Shown: positions 38,792 through 47,241 of the stretch, piece by piece
Layout: every line of letters begins with the position of its first letter
Numbering within the stretch: the stretch's first letter is position 1
Assembly (NCBI GenBank): GCA_958427355.1
Contig: CAUACA010000005.1
Location: 39,017 to 103,016, forward strand
Source: an uncultured Collinsella sp.
GTDB taxonomy: Bacteria; Actinomycetota; Coriobacteriia; Coriobacteriales; Coriobacteriaceae
Reading direction: 5' to 3'
DNA: 64,000 nucleotides
Program-made: the position numbers and the translations under genes
The notes under the pieces: model-generated
What the model was told of the DNA's origin: nothing
The model's input: the letters and a program-made list of their open reading frames with translations, nothing else
The model's database searches: none

Positions 38792-39689
38792 CGCAAAGAA
38801 ACGTGGCGGATTGGGACGTGGACTCAATGCATTAGTCTCAGAGGCCGAGTACGAGACCGGTGGTTCGGCTGCATCGGCTTCAAATGCCGCATCTGAAACA
38901 AAACTACCTATTGAGGATATCGTTCCCAACCCCAATCAGCCGCGAATTCACTTTAATGAAACTGAACTTCGCGAGTTGAGTGAATCGATTCAGGAGCACG
39001 GGGTATTGCAACCACTGTTGGTTCGAAAACATGGAAACGGCTATGAGATTATTGCCGGTGAGCGTCGTTACCAGGCGTCGAAACTTGCTGGTCTCGAAGA
39101 ATTGCCTGTCATCATTAAAGAAGTTAATGATGAGGAGATGCTCGCTCTTGCACTTATCGAGAATCTTCAGCGTTCTGATTTGAATCCCGTCGAAGAGGCG
39201 AAGGGTTATCGTCAGCTCATTGATGCCAGTGGGATGACGCAGGAGGCGTTATCAAAGGCTGTCAGTAAGTCTCGTTCCGCAATTACAAATTCACTTCGTT
39301 TGCTAGATCTTCCCGAAGTCGTACAGCAGATGATTTTTGAGGGCAAGCTTACTGCAGGCCATGCAAGAGCGATTCTTGCGGTTCCCTATGAGGATGCTCG
39401 AATTCGACTTGCTGAGAAGGTTGTTGCAGAAGGCCTTTCCGTCAGAGCGACAGAAAATCTTGCTCCATTGTTTTCTGCCGGAGAGACGCCGAGGACTCCG
39501 AGGCCAGCAACACCTCAGTCATTCAAAAAGGCCGCTCGAGTCCTTCGTCAAGTTTTTAACACAAATGTACGCGTGAAGAGCTCACGTGGTAAGAATAAAA
39601 TTGAAATCGAGTTCAAAGACGAGGAGGAACTCTCCCGTATCCTTGGCGAAATGGTTCAATTTGGGCAGGAGGATCAGGATGAAGAATAA
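38784..39689 (+). CDS. parB: Chromosome partitioning protein ParB (Spo0J)
   Basis: A 301-aa CTPase and DNA clamp loaded at parS. It has the CTP-binding GERRYQASKLAG, ENLQRSDLNPVEEA and a helix-turn-helix (MTQEALSKAVSKSRSAITNS). The GTG at 38784 has GAGGTGA. Three parS sites lie upstream of parA. Confidence 0.96.
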   Translation: MPSAKKRGGLGRGLNALVSEAEYETGGSAASASNAASETKLPIEDIVPNPNQPRIHFNETELRELSESIQEHGVLQPLLVRKHGNGYEIIAGERRYQASKLAGLEELPVIIKEVNDEEMLALALIENLQRSDLNPVEEAKGYRQLIDASGMTQEALSKAVSKSRSAITNSLRLLDLPEVVQQMIFEGKLTAGHARAILAVPYEDARIRLAEKVVAEGLSVRATENLAPLFSAGETPRTPRPATPQSFKKAARVLRQVFNTNVRVKSSRGKNKIEIEFKDEEELSRILGEMVQFGQEDQDEE

Positions 39690-39933
39690 GGTTCTCGCAA
39701 TCGTTGCGTTGGCAACCACCGTCGTCGCTGGCGCTTTTGCTGGTTATAAGCTTGCGACAGATGATGAACTGAGAGGTCGACTGTTGCGTGGAGCACAGGA
39801 TATCGTCGATACATCCAAGAAGAAAATGGATGTGATGACCGAAGATGTTGCCATGCGTACTGCTCAGGTGACTAAGAATCCCAAGATTAACCAAGACTGG
39901 GTTAACCATCAATGGGAAAATGTTGGTTATTAG
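39679..39933 (+). CDS. Small membrane-anchored protein after parB
   Basis: The protein is 84 aa. An N-terminal hydrophobic helix (KVLAIVALATTVVAGAFAGY) is followed by a polar helical stretch resembling YtxH-type proteins. The ATG at 39679 has GGAGG and overlaps the parB end by 11 bases, so it is coupled to parB. Function unknown; membrane-proximal placement in the partition operon is the only clue. Confidence 0.75.
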   Translation: MKNKVLAIVALATTVVAGAFAGYKLATDDELRGRLLRGAQDIVDTSKKKMDVMTEDVAMRTAQVTKNPKINQDWVNHQWENVGY

Positions 39934-39960
39934 GTACCTAACAATTACTTGCCTGTTTTG

Positions 39961-40000
39961 AAGGGGTCCTTGTCTGATTCGTGAGACAAGGACCCCTTAT
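39961..40000 (+). terminator. Terminator of the parAB operon
   Basis: A perfect 15-bp stem (39961-39975 / 39984-39998) is followed by ATTTT. Confidence 0.9.
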
Positions 40001-40042
40001 TTTGGCAATAAAACTATGCTTGCGTAAATCAAATCCAATAGT

Positions 40043-40092
40043 ATAAAAAAATGAAACAGCCCCGGTTGTATTATCTACAACCGGGGCTGTTC
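40043..40092 (-). terminator. rlmN terminator
   Basis: A roughly 16-bp perfect stem (AACAGCCCCGGTTGT / ACAACCGGGGCTGTT) is followed leftward by a TTTCATTTTTTT run. Confidence 0.9.
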
Positions 40093-40094
40093 GA

Positions 40095-40110
40095 TGTTTC
40101 ACATGAAACG
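40095..40110. promoter_or_regulatory. Degenerate parS-like site
   Basis: TGTTTCACATGAAACG differs from the parS consensus at two positions. It lies 2 bases beyond the rlmN terminator stem, 2.1 kb from the parS cluster. Binding is uncertain. Confidence 0.35.
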
Positions 40111-40128
40111 TTTTGGGGTGCGACTCCC

Positions 40129-41181
40129 CTATGCGTTTTTCTGAACTTTGAAGCGCTGCTTCAGCTGTCCGCAGGCGGCGTCAATATCATTGCCGCGAGA
40201 ATTACGGATCGTGGTCTCGATGCCACGAGACTCAAGGCGGCGCTGAAGATCCTCAACCTTATGAATCGGAGAAGGCTTGAGCGGGCTGCCCTCAATGTCG
40301 TTAAGCTGGATCAGGTTGACGTGGCACAGCGTTCCCTCGCAGAAGTCGCAAAGCGCCTGCATCTCGGGGTTTGTGTCATTGACGCCTTCGATCATAGCGT
40401 ACTCATAGGTTGGGCGGCGGCCAGTCTTCTCGGTGTAGAGCTGAAGCGCCTCGTGAAGGCGGAGCAGCGTGTACTTCTTAACACCGGGCATGAGCTTATT
40501 GCGTGTCGACTGGATGGCAGAGTGCAACGACACAGCGAGCGTAAACTGCTCGGGAATGTCGGCAAACTTGCGGATGCCAGGAATAACACCGCTGGTAGAG
40601 ACAGTAAGATGACGGGCGCCGATGCCGATGCCATCGGGGTCGTTAAGGATGCGCAGTGCCTTGAGAACCTCGTCGTAATTGGCAAATGGCTCGCCCTGGC
40701 CCATGAAGACAACGCTCGTGGCACGCTCGCCAAAGTCGTTGGATACATGAAGTACCTGGTCGACGATCTCTTGAGCAGTCAGAGAGCGCTTGAGGCCGTT
40801 GAGACCGGTAGCGCAAAAGGCGCAGCCCATGCCACAGCCTGCCTGGGTGGAAACGCAGACGGAAAGCTTGTTACGACGGGGCATACCGACAGTCTCGACG
40901 GAAATGCCGTCGTGGTACTCGAGCAGATACTTGCGAGAGCCATCTTTGGAAACCTGTTTGGTGAGTTCAGTCGGCGTGTCAAAGGCAAAAGCCTCTTTAA
41001 GCTGCTCGCGGAAAGCCTTAGGAAGGTTGGTCATATCGTCAAACGAACAAACGTTCTTCTCAAAGACCCATTCGATGAGTTGCTTGGCGCGGAAGGCGGG
41101 CTGGCCGAGTTCTGCCACGAGCTCGCGAATATCGTTTTGGCTCAAGTCGCGAATGTCCTGAGATTTAGTCCTGGGATTCAT
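40129..41181 (-). CDS. rlmN: Dual-specificity RNA methyltransferase RlmN
   Basis: This radical-SAM enzyme methylates A2503 of 23S rRNA and A37 of some tRNAs. At 350 aa it has the cluster motif CGMGCAFC, the SAM motif MGQGEPFANY and the C-terminal resolving Cys in DIDAACGQL. It faces parB tail to tail. Confidence 0.95.
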   Translation of the reverse strand: MNPRTKSQDIRDLSQNDIRELVAELGQPAFRAKQLIEWVFEKNVCSFDDMTNLPKAFREQLKEAFAFDTPTELTKQVSKDGSRKYLLEYHDGISVETVGMPRRNKLSVCVSTQAGCGMGCAFCATGLNGLKRSLTAQEIVDQVLHVSNDFGERATSVVFMGQGEPFANYDEVLKALRILNDPDGIGIGARHLTVSTSGVIPGIRKFADIPEQFTLAVSLHSAIQSTRNKLMPGVKKYTLLRLHEALQLYTEKTGRRPTYEYAMIEGVNDTNPEMQALCDFCEGTLCHVNLIQLNDIEGSPLKPSPIHKVEDLQRRLESRGIETTIRNSRGNDIDAACGQLKQRFKVQKNA

Positions 41182-41266
41182 GGAAGCCTTTCGATTTTGG
41201 GGAAACGTAGAGGGTATCGCTACAATATGGTATCAGCTGCAGAAATTATAGAGGAGGAGTCTGCCC

Positions 41267-42232
41267 ATGCCGGGTAAAAGCCTAGAGAACATGCACGTAG
41301 CGGTCTTGGCGGGCGGTCATTCCGCCGAGCGCGAGATCTCGCTCAATTCGGGAAAGAACGTCGTGGTGGCCTTGAAGGAGGCCGGCTACACTTCGGTGGA
41401 GCTGCTCGACACGGCTGCCGATGATTTTATGGTAACCATGGCGACCGGCGGCTTTGACGTGGCGTTTATCGCCATGCACGGCGCCGGCGGTGAGGATGGT
41501 GCCATGCAGGGTGCCATGGAGACCCTGGGTATCCCCTACACGGCCTCGGGCGTGCTTGCCAGCGCCTGCGGTGCCGACAAGGAGGTCTCGAAGCTCCTGT
41601 ACGCCAAGGCGGGCATCCCCGTTGCCTCCGGCCTTGCGCTCGAGGTGGGCGATGAAGTCGATATCGATCACATCGTCGAGGTTTGTGGCGAGCGCTGCTT
41701 TGTGAAGCCGGCCGTCAACGGTTCCAGCTATGGCATTTCCCTGGTCCATGAGCCCTCCGAGCTACCCGCGGCAATCGCCAAGGCGTTTGAGTTTGGCGAC
41801 AAAGTGCTGGTCGAGAAGTGCATCGAGGGTACCGAGATCACCGTCGGCGTATACGGCGAGGATGACGTGCACGCCCTGCCGATTGTTGAGATCCGTAAGC
41901 CCGAGGACTGCGAGTTCTACGATCTGGACGTGAAGTATGTCGACCCTACGGACATCCATCGCATTCCGGCGCAGATTTCGCCCGAGAACTACGCTCGTGC
42001 TCAGGAGCTCGCCTGTGTTGCCCATAAGGCACTCGGCTGCCTGGGTATCTCGCGCAGCGACTTTATCGTGAGCGAGGATGGCCCCGTCATCCTCGAGACC
42101 AACACGATTCCCGGCATGACCGATACGTCGCTGTATCCGGATGAGATTCGCCACACCGATGACATGACGTTCCCGCAGGTCTGTGACAGTCTGATTCGTA
42201 TGGGACTTCGTCGAGCGGGCGTTGCATGCTAA
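41267..42232 (+). CDS. ddl: D-alanine-D-alanine ligase
   Basis: Ddl makes the D-Ala-D-Ala dipeptide of peptidoglycan. At 321 aa it has LAGGHSAEREISLNSG at the N-terminus, the ATP-grasp core FVKPAVNGSSYGIS, and DFIVSEDGPVILETNTIPGM. The loop KYVDPT is a variant of the Tyr-type (D-Ala-preferring) omega-loop, so a vancomycin-resistance D-Lac role is unlikely. GAGGAGG precedes the ATG. It overlaps the next gene by 7 bases. Confidence 0.93.
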   Translation: MPGKSLENMHVAVLAGGHSAEREISLNSGKNVVVALKEAGYTSVELLDTAADDFMVTMATGGFDVAFIAMHGAGGEDGAMQGAMETLGIPYTASGVLASACGADKEVSKLLYAKAGIPVASGLALEVGDEVDIDHIVEVCGERCFVKPAVNGSSYGISLVHEPSELPAAIAKAFEFGDKVLVEKCIEGTEITVGVYGEDDVHALPIVEIRKPEDCEFYDLDVKYVDPTDIHRIPAQISPENYARAQELACVAHKALGCLGISRSDFIVSEDGPVILETNTIPGMTDTSLYPDEIRHTDDMTFPQVCDSLIRMGLRRAGVAC

Positions 42233-45120
42233 TCGAGGACGCTGTTTCGTCGGGAACGCCGCAGTTTGTCATCGATTCCTATGCCACGCTTGCCGAGCGC
42301 GCCAAAACCCAATCGTTTGGTCTCATCGAGGAAGATGTTATCGTCCTCGATACCGAGACCACGGGTCTTTCGGTGCAGGACAATGAACTGATTGAGATCT
42401 CGGCTGCCCGCCTTTCGGGCCGCGAGGTTGTCGATCGGTTTGATACCTTCGTACATCCCAAGCAGCTGATTCCCGCCGAGATTACCGAACTCACGAGCAT
42501 TACAAACGCCGATGTGGTGGATGCCCCATCGGCCGTCGAGGCCGTGGCCGCTCTCGCCGATTTTGTCGGCGGCTGCCCGGTGATTGCGCATAACGCCACC
42601 TTCGACCGTTCGTTTATCGAGTCGGTCAAGGGCGGTGTCAACGTCAGCGACATCTGGATCGATTCGCTGGCACTGTCGCGCATCGCACTTCCGCGCCTGG
42701 CCTCGCACAAGCTGTCTTTTATGGCCGACCTGTTTGGCTGCGACTCGGTGTCGCACCGCGCCAACGCCGATGTCGACGCCCTGTGTGGCGTGTGGCGTGT
42801 GTTGCTCGTGGCGCTCTCCGACTTGCCTCAGGGCTTAATGGCGCGTCTGGCCGACATGCACCCCGACGTGCCCTGGTCTTATCGTCCCATCTTCTCGTTC
42901 TTGGCGGGACAGAACCCCGGTTCCATCTTCTCTCTCAGCGCCGCCCGCGCCGACGTACTCAAGGCCGATCGGGCCGATGATCGCGTTGATGCGGACGAGC
43001 TACCGGTCCTTAAGATGCCGAGCCGCGAGGAAATCGAGGCGGACTATGCCCCGGGCGGTCTGGTTAATCGCATGTATCCCACGTACGAGCCGCGCGATGA
43101 GCAAATCGCGATGGCGCTCGAGGTCCGTGACGCGCTCGTTACGGGAACGCATCGCGTGATTGAGGCGGGGACGGGCGTCGGCAAATCGATGGCCTATCTG
43201 GTGCCTTTTGCCGAGGCAGCGCGCCGCAACAACATCACGGTTGGTATCGCGACTAAATCGAATAATCTTGCCGACCAGCTCATGTATCATGAGCTGCCCA
43301 AACTTGCCGAGCAGCTGGAAGGAGGCCTATCGTTTTGCGCCCTCAAGGGCTATGACCACTATCCATGCTTGCGCAAGCTTGAGCGCATGAGCCGTGGCCA
43401 AGTCGAAATTACGACTAAGCGTGATCCTGCCGACACGCTTACGGCAGTCGCGGTCATCATGGCGTACGTGTGTCAGTCGGCCGATGGCGACCTCGACTCG
43501 CTCGGCATTCGCTGGCGCAGCGTCAACCGTCCCGACTTTACGACGGCGTCGCGCGAGTGCGCCCGTCGCCTATGCCCGTTTTTCCCCGATAAATGCCTGG
43601 TCCACGGCGCCCGCCGTCGCGCGGCGCATGCCGATGTGGTGGTCACCAACCATTCCCTGCTGTTCCGCAACGTTGCGGCCGAGGGCAGAATCTTGCCTCC
43701 AATTCGTCACTGGGTGATCGATGAGGCCCACTCCATCGAGCGCGAGGCTCGCCGTCAATGGGCGCGCGTGGTGTCGGCGGATGAATCGCGCGTTCTGTTT
43801 GAGCGCCTGGGTGGCTCGAGCACCGGTGCACTGAGCCAGGTTTCCCGCGATTTGGCAGCTTCGGAGGGCTCTACGCTCTACCTGGGTCTAACCGCCAAGG
43901 CGACGTCGACGGCCGCGCGCGCGAGCATGGCAATCGCCGATGTGTTTGACGGCGTTCGCGAGCTTGGCCGCCGTGCGCGCGGGGGCTATGACAATGCGAA
44001 CCTATGGATTGGCCCCGAGCTGCGCGAATCTGACGACTGGCATGATTTCTTACAGTCGGCCTACACTGCTATTGACGCATTGGAACAAGCTGACAAGAGC
44101 GTCGACGCGCTGGTACAAGCCGTCGCCGCCGACAAGCCCGAGGTTGTTGTCGACCTGGGTGATATCTCGCGCCGCCTACACGAGCTGGCCGAGAACCTCA
44201 AACTCATCATCGACGGTACCGATGAGCACTACGTGTACTCGCTGCAGGTGAACCGCCGGCTGCGAGCGGGCGGGGAGTCTATGACCGCCGAGCGCATCGA
44301 TATCGGCGAGGCCCTAGCGAACGAGTGGCTGCCCGAGGTGCACACGGCCATCTTCGCTTCGGCGACCATGACGGTGTCCAAGAGTTTTGAGCATTTCAAC
44401 CATGCTGTCGGCCTCGATCGCATCGGTGCATCGACATCCTCATCGCTGCACCTGGATTCGAGCTATGACTTTGACTCGAATATGGCCGTGGTTGTGGCGG
44501 GGGACATTCCCGATCCGCGCGATCGCGAGCGCTATCTGTCAGCGCTCGAGTGCGTGCTGGTCGATGCCCATCTCGCCATGGGTGGATCGGTGCTCACGCT
44601 CTTCACTAACAGGCGCGATATGGAGGACCTGTATGCCCGTGTCGAGCCCAAATTGGCACGAGCGGGCCTGGAGCTCAATTGCCAACAACGCAACTCGTCC
44701 CCGCGTCGCCTGCGCGATCGGTTTATCAACGAGCCAACCTCATCGCTCTTTGCGCTTAAGGCCTTTTGGGAGGGCTTTGACGCCAGCGGCGAGACGCTGC
44801 GTTGTGTCATTATCCCCAAGCTGCCGTTCTCGAGCCCCACGGATCCTCTTTCGTGTGAGCGCAACCTGCGCGAAGACCGCGCCTGGGCGCGCTACTCGCT
44901 GCCCGAGGCGGTGCTCGAAGTCAAGCAAGCTGCCGGTCGTCTCATCCGCTCGTCAACCGATTGCGGTGTGCTCATCTTGGCGGATCCGCGCTTGGTGACA
45001 AAGGGCTACGGCAAGAAGTTCTTGACGTCGCTGCCCACGACTTCCTACCAGCGCATCGAGTCGGCACAGATCGGTCATTATTTGCAGCTGTGGCGTGCGC
45101 GCCACGAGCGACGCCGTTAA
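42226..45120 (+). CDS. dinG: DEDD exonuclease-DinG helicase fusion
   Basis: The protein is 964 aa. Residues 35-200 are a DnaQ-like 3'-5' exonuclease (DTETTGLS, HNATFDRSF, HRANADVDAL). Residues about 285-960 are an XPD/DinG-type iron-sulphur helicase: Walker A EAGTGVGKS, four-Cys cluster region with RECARRLCPFFPDKC, VIDEAHSIE, and a late motif QAAGRLIRSSTDCGV. The fusion is known from Firmicutes DinG. It probably acts in repair of R-loops or flaps. Translation is coupled to ddl; the ddl-dinG pairing is probably not functional. Confidence 0.92.
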   Translation: MLIEDAVSSGTPQFVIDSYATLAERAKTQSFGLIEEDVIVLDTETTGLSVQDNELIEISAARLSGREVVDRFDTFVHPKQLIPAEITELTSITNADVVDAPSAVEAVAALADFVGGCPVIAHNATFDRSFIESVKGGVNVSDIWIDSLALSRIALPRLASHKLSFMADLFGCDSVSHRANADVDALCGVWRVLLVALSDLPQGLMARLADMHPDVPWSYRPIFSFLAGQNPGSIFSLSAARADVLKADRADDRVDADELPVLKMPSREEIEADYAPGGLVNRMYPTYEPRDEQIAMALEVRDALVTGTHRVIEAGTGVGKSMAYLVPFAEAARRNNITVGIATKSNNLADQLMYHELPKLAEQLEGGLSFCALKGYDHYPCLRKLERMSRGQVEITTKRDPADTLTAVAVIMAYVCQSADGDLDSLGIRWRSVNRPDFTTASRECARRLCPFFPDKCLVHGARRRAAHADVVVTNHSLLFRNVAAEGRILPPIRHWVIDEAHSIEREARRQWARVVSADESRVLFERLGGSSTGALSQVSRDLAASEGSTLYLGLTAKATSTAARASMAIADVFDGVRELGRRARGGYDNANLWIGPELRESDDWHDFLQSAYTAIDALEQADKSVDALVQAVAADKPEVVVDLGDISRRLHELAENLKLIIDGTDEHYVYSLQVNRRLRAGGESMTAERIDIGEALANEWLPEVHTAIFASATMTVSKSFEHFNHAVGLDRIGASTSSSLHLDSSYDFDSNMAVVVAGDIPDPRDRERYLSALECVLVDAHLAMGGSVLTLFTNRRDMEDLYARVEPKLARAGLELNCQQRNSSPRRLRDRFINEPTSSLFALKAFWEGFDASGETLRCVIIPKLPFSSPTDPLSCERNLREDRAWARYSLPEAVLEVKQAAGRLIRSSTDCGVLILADPRLVTKGYGKKFLTSLPTTSYQRIESAQIGHYLQLWRARHERRR

Positions 45121-46034
45121 AGCGGGCAGGTCAGGCTCTTCGCCATATCGCATAGACGCTTTGCCGAGGCGGGGTCATCCAGTATGCGGATGGCTCCGCC
45201 CGCTGCGATTACCTGGCAGAACAGCCAGTGCTCTGACCCATAACGCACGGTCACCGTTGCCATGTCTGCCCCGTTTGGCTCAATCGACATGATGCCGGGC
45301 CAGTCTAGGCGCTCTGCCAAGGCGCGCGGCATGAGAAGCTTCGCGCTCCGCTCCGCCTGGGCGAGGGAGTCGTGGAGGGTCGCGGGCTCCGGTGCGTGGC
45401 GCACGACGGAGTCGTCGGTCAAGACCAGGCCCTCGATTTTATCCATACGATAGGTACGCTGTTCGTCGACTGCGACATCCCAGGCAATCAGATACGTTTG
45501 GTCGCCGTTTGTTGTGATGCGCAAGGGGTCGACCAGACGCTCGCGCGCTTGTGTGTCATCCATCGAGCGATACGAGATGCGGCAGCGAACGCCGTCCCGA
45601 ATGGCGCAGCTCAGCTGCTGCCAGTGTGATCCGTGGGCGACGGTGTCAAAGACGCGCTGGTTGTAGCCGAGTTCTTTGGGAAGAAGGGCGCGCCGTATTC
45701 GAGCTGCTGCTTGGGGTTCGATCCCCAACGATTCGAGCTCATGGTTGAGCACGGCGCCCTCGGCGGCACTCAGACGCAGCGGTAGCACGCGCCCGGCGTC
45801 ACCGGTGAGGACCACACGCTCGCCGTGGCATTCGCAGATGATGCGCGCGCCCGATTCTCGGTCCGCGAGCGTCGAGACGATCTCGAGAATCTCGTCGAGC
45901 GACGCCCCCGTGATATCAAAGCGGCTGCAAATCTCGGTTCGTGTCATGCCGCTCTCGCCGGCGGCGTAGAGGGCCTCCATGATGTCGATGGCGCGCGAGA
46001 GCCTCTGCTCGCTGGTGAGTTTACGCACGGGCAT
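45117..46034 (-). CDS. WYL-domain regulator (PafC-like)
   Basis: The protein is 305 aa with an N-terminal winged helix (about 5-65) and a central WYL domain (RISYRSMDDTQARERLVDP then LRITTNGDQTYLIAWD). WYL proteins sense nucleic acid or other ligands; in mycobacteria the pair PafB-PafC activates DNA-damage genes. The start at 46034 overlaps the upstream WYL gene by 14 bases. An ATG 7 codons earlier is the alternative. It converges on dinG with a 4-base overlap of their ends. Confidence 0.88.
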   Translation of the reverse strand: MPVRKLTSEQRLSRAIDIMEALYAAGESGMTRTEICSRFDITGASLDEILEIVSTLADRESGARIICECHGERVVLTGDAGRVLPLRLSAAEGAVLNHELESLGIEPQAAARIRRALLPKELGYNQRVFDTVAHGSHWQQLSCAIRDGVRCRISYRSMDDTQARERLVDPLRITTNGDQTYLIAWDVAVDEQRTYRMDKIEGLVLTDDSVVRHAPEPATLHDSLAQAERSAKLLMPRALAERLDWPGIMSIEPNGADMATVTVRYGSEHWLFCQVIAAGGAIRILDDPASAKRLCDMAKSLTCPL

Positions 46035-47043
46035 GCTCGTGCACCGTCCTTTCAATGAGGTGGTTCCACGCCTGCTTGAGCGATTCGGGGGCCACAGGCC
46101 TCATGCCGTCCATGGCGTGGGCCATGCAAAATGAGGCGGCGGCTTCAAGGTCATGCACGTCAACGGTCCAGGTCCATCCCGCATCGGTGTGTGCGAGTTC
46201 ACCTCGCCCGCGCGTGAGGCCGTTGATCATATCGATCTGCGCCTGAGGGGCGAACGAGAACGTGGCTGCAACGGGCGGTCGGTCGGCAAAATCAAATTCA
46301 AAGAACAGATAGTCGTTGAGATTGAAGTCCGCGGGGATGGCGTAGGCCTTCGAGGGGCGCCAAGCGCGAACGATACGGTCGCAGCGGAATGTCCTGATGC
46401 CGTCGGTGACATTGTCGAGGCCGCAGAAATACGCCACGCCCTCGCGCTCGAACATGCCGTAGACGCGGACGGTACGCTCTTTCTGCTCGCCGCGTCCGTT
46501 CTGATATAAAAATCGCAGCGCGCAACGCTCGGCAAAGGCACTCCATACCGCATCGACGGCGGGAGAGCGGCGGATCGGTGCCTCTCCTGTCGTCGACATG
46601 CCGGTGAGGTAGGCAATCTTGGAGCGAATGTCGGCAAGCGGTGCGGCAAAGGTGGATGAGCCTGTCGCGAGTGTCTGGTCGATGGCATTGAGCAGGATGT
46701 CGGCATCGTCTGCGGTGATGAGACCGCCCGCGGCAAACGTGTGCTCGCGGTCGATCGTCCACGCGCTCTCCTCGGTTTCCTGCGCTCCGGCAGCACGAAC
46801 CTCCCTGATAACGATGCCGCGTTCGAGCAGCTTGTCGCGATCGCGTCGAAACTTGCGCTTATCCGAGTCGATATTGCCCGAGCCATATCCCAGGTCAGAA
46901 TCCAAGACGATCTGCTCGGTCGTCAGCGGTTCGGGGGAGCTATTGAGCACAAAGAGAAGATTGAGGATGCGCTGAGCCGTTTTATCGAAACTGGGCTCCG
47001 AATTCCCCTTTTTAATTGTCTCGGTCGTGTCGCTTGCCGTCAT
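46021..47043 (-). CDS. WYL-domain regulator (PafB-like)
   Basis: The protein is 340 aa. An N-terminal winged helix (FDKTAQRILNLLFVLNSSPE; DSDKRKFRRDRDKLLERGI) precedes a WYL domain (ERCALRFLYQNGRGEQKERT; AYFCGLDNVTDGIRTFRCDR). It is the upstream partner of the next WYL gene, so the two probably form a heterodimer like PafBC. They lie opposite dinG. Confidence 0.88.
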   Translation of the reverse strand: MTASDTTETIKKGNSEPSFDKTAQRILNLLFVLNSSPEPLTTEQIVLDSDLGYGSGNIDSDKRKFRRDRDKLLERGIVIREVRAAGAQETEESAWTIDREHTFAAGGLITADDADILLNAIDQTLATGSSTFAAPLADIRSKIAYLTGMSTTGEAPIRRSPAVDAVWSAFAERCALRFLYQNGRGEQKERTVRVYGMFEREGVAYFCGLDNVTDGIRTFRCDRIVRAWRPSKAYAIPADFNLNDYLFFEFDFADRPPVAATFSFAPQAQIDMINGLTRGRGELAHTDAGWTWTVDVHDLEAAASFCMAHAMDGMRPVAPESLKQAWNHLIERTVHEHARA

Positions 47044-47241
47044 AGGGTCCTCGCATGAGAAGGTGGTTTGCTGCCATGATTTTAGTCCGATATGGAGATT
47101 AGGCTATATCCTTGTCCGCTCGGGGCGTTAAGATGGCCCGAATTCGGTCGTTTGCGCTCGCTCGGGGTATACTTTCGACTATATACGGTTCTAATGTGCA
47201 TGCATTGGGCCTATTTGTCGGATTATGGATGTGGAGCGCAC

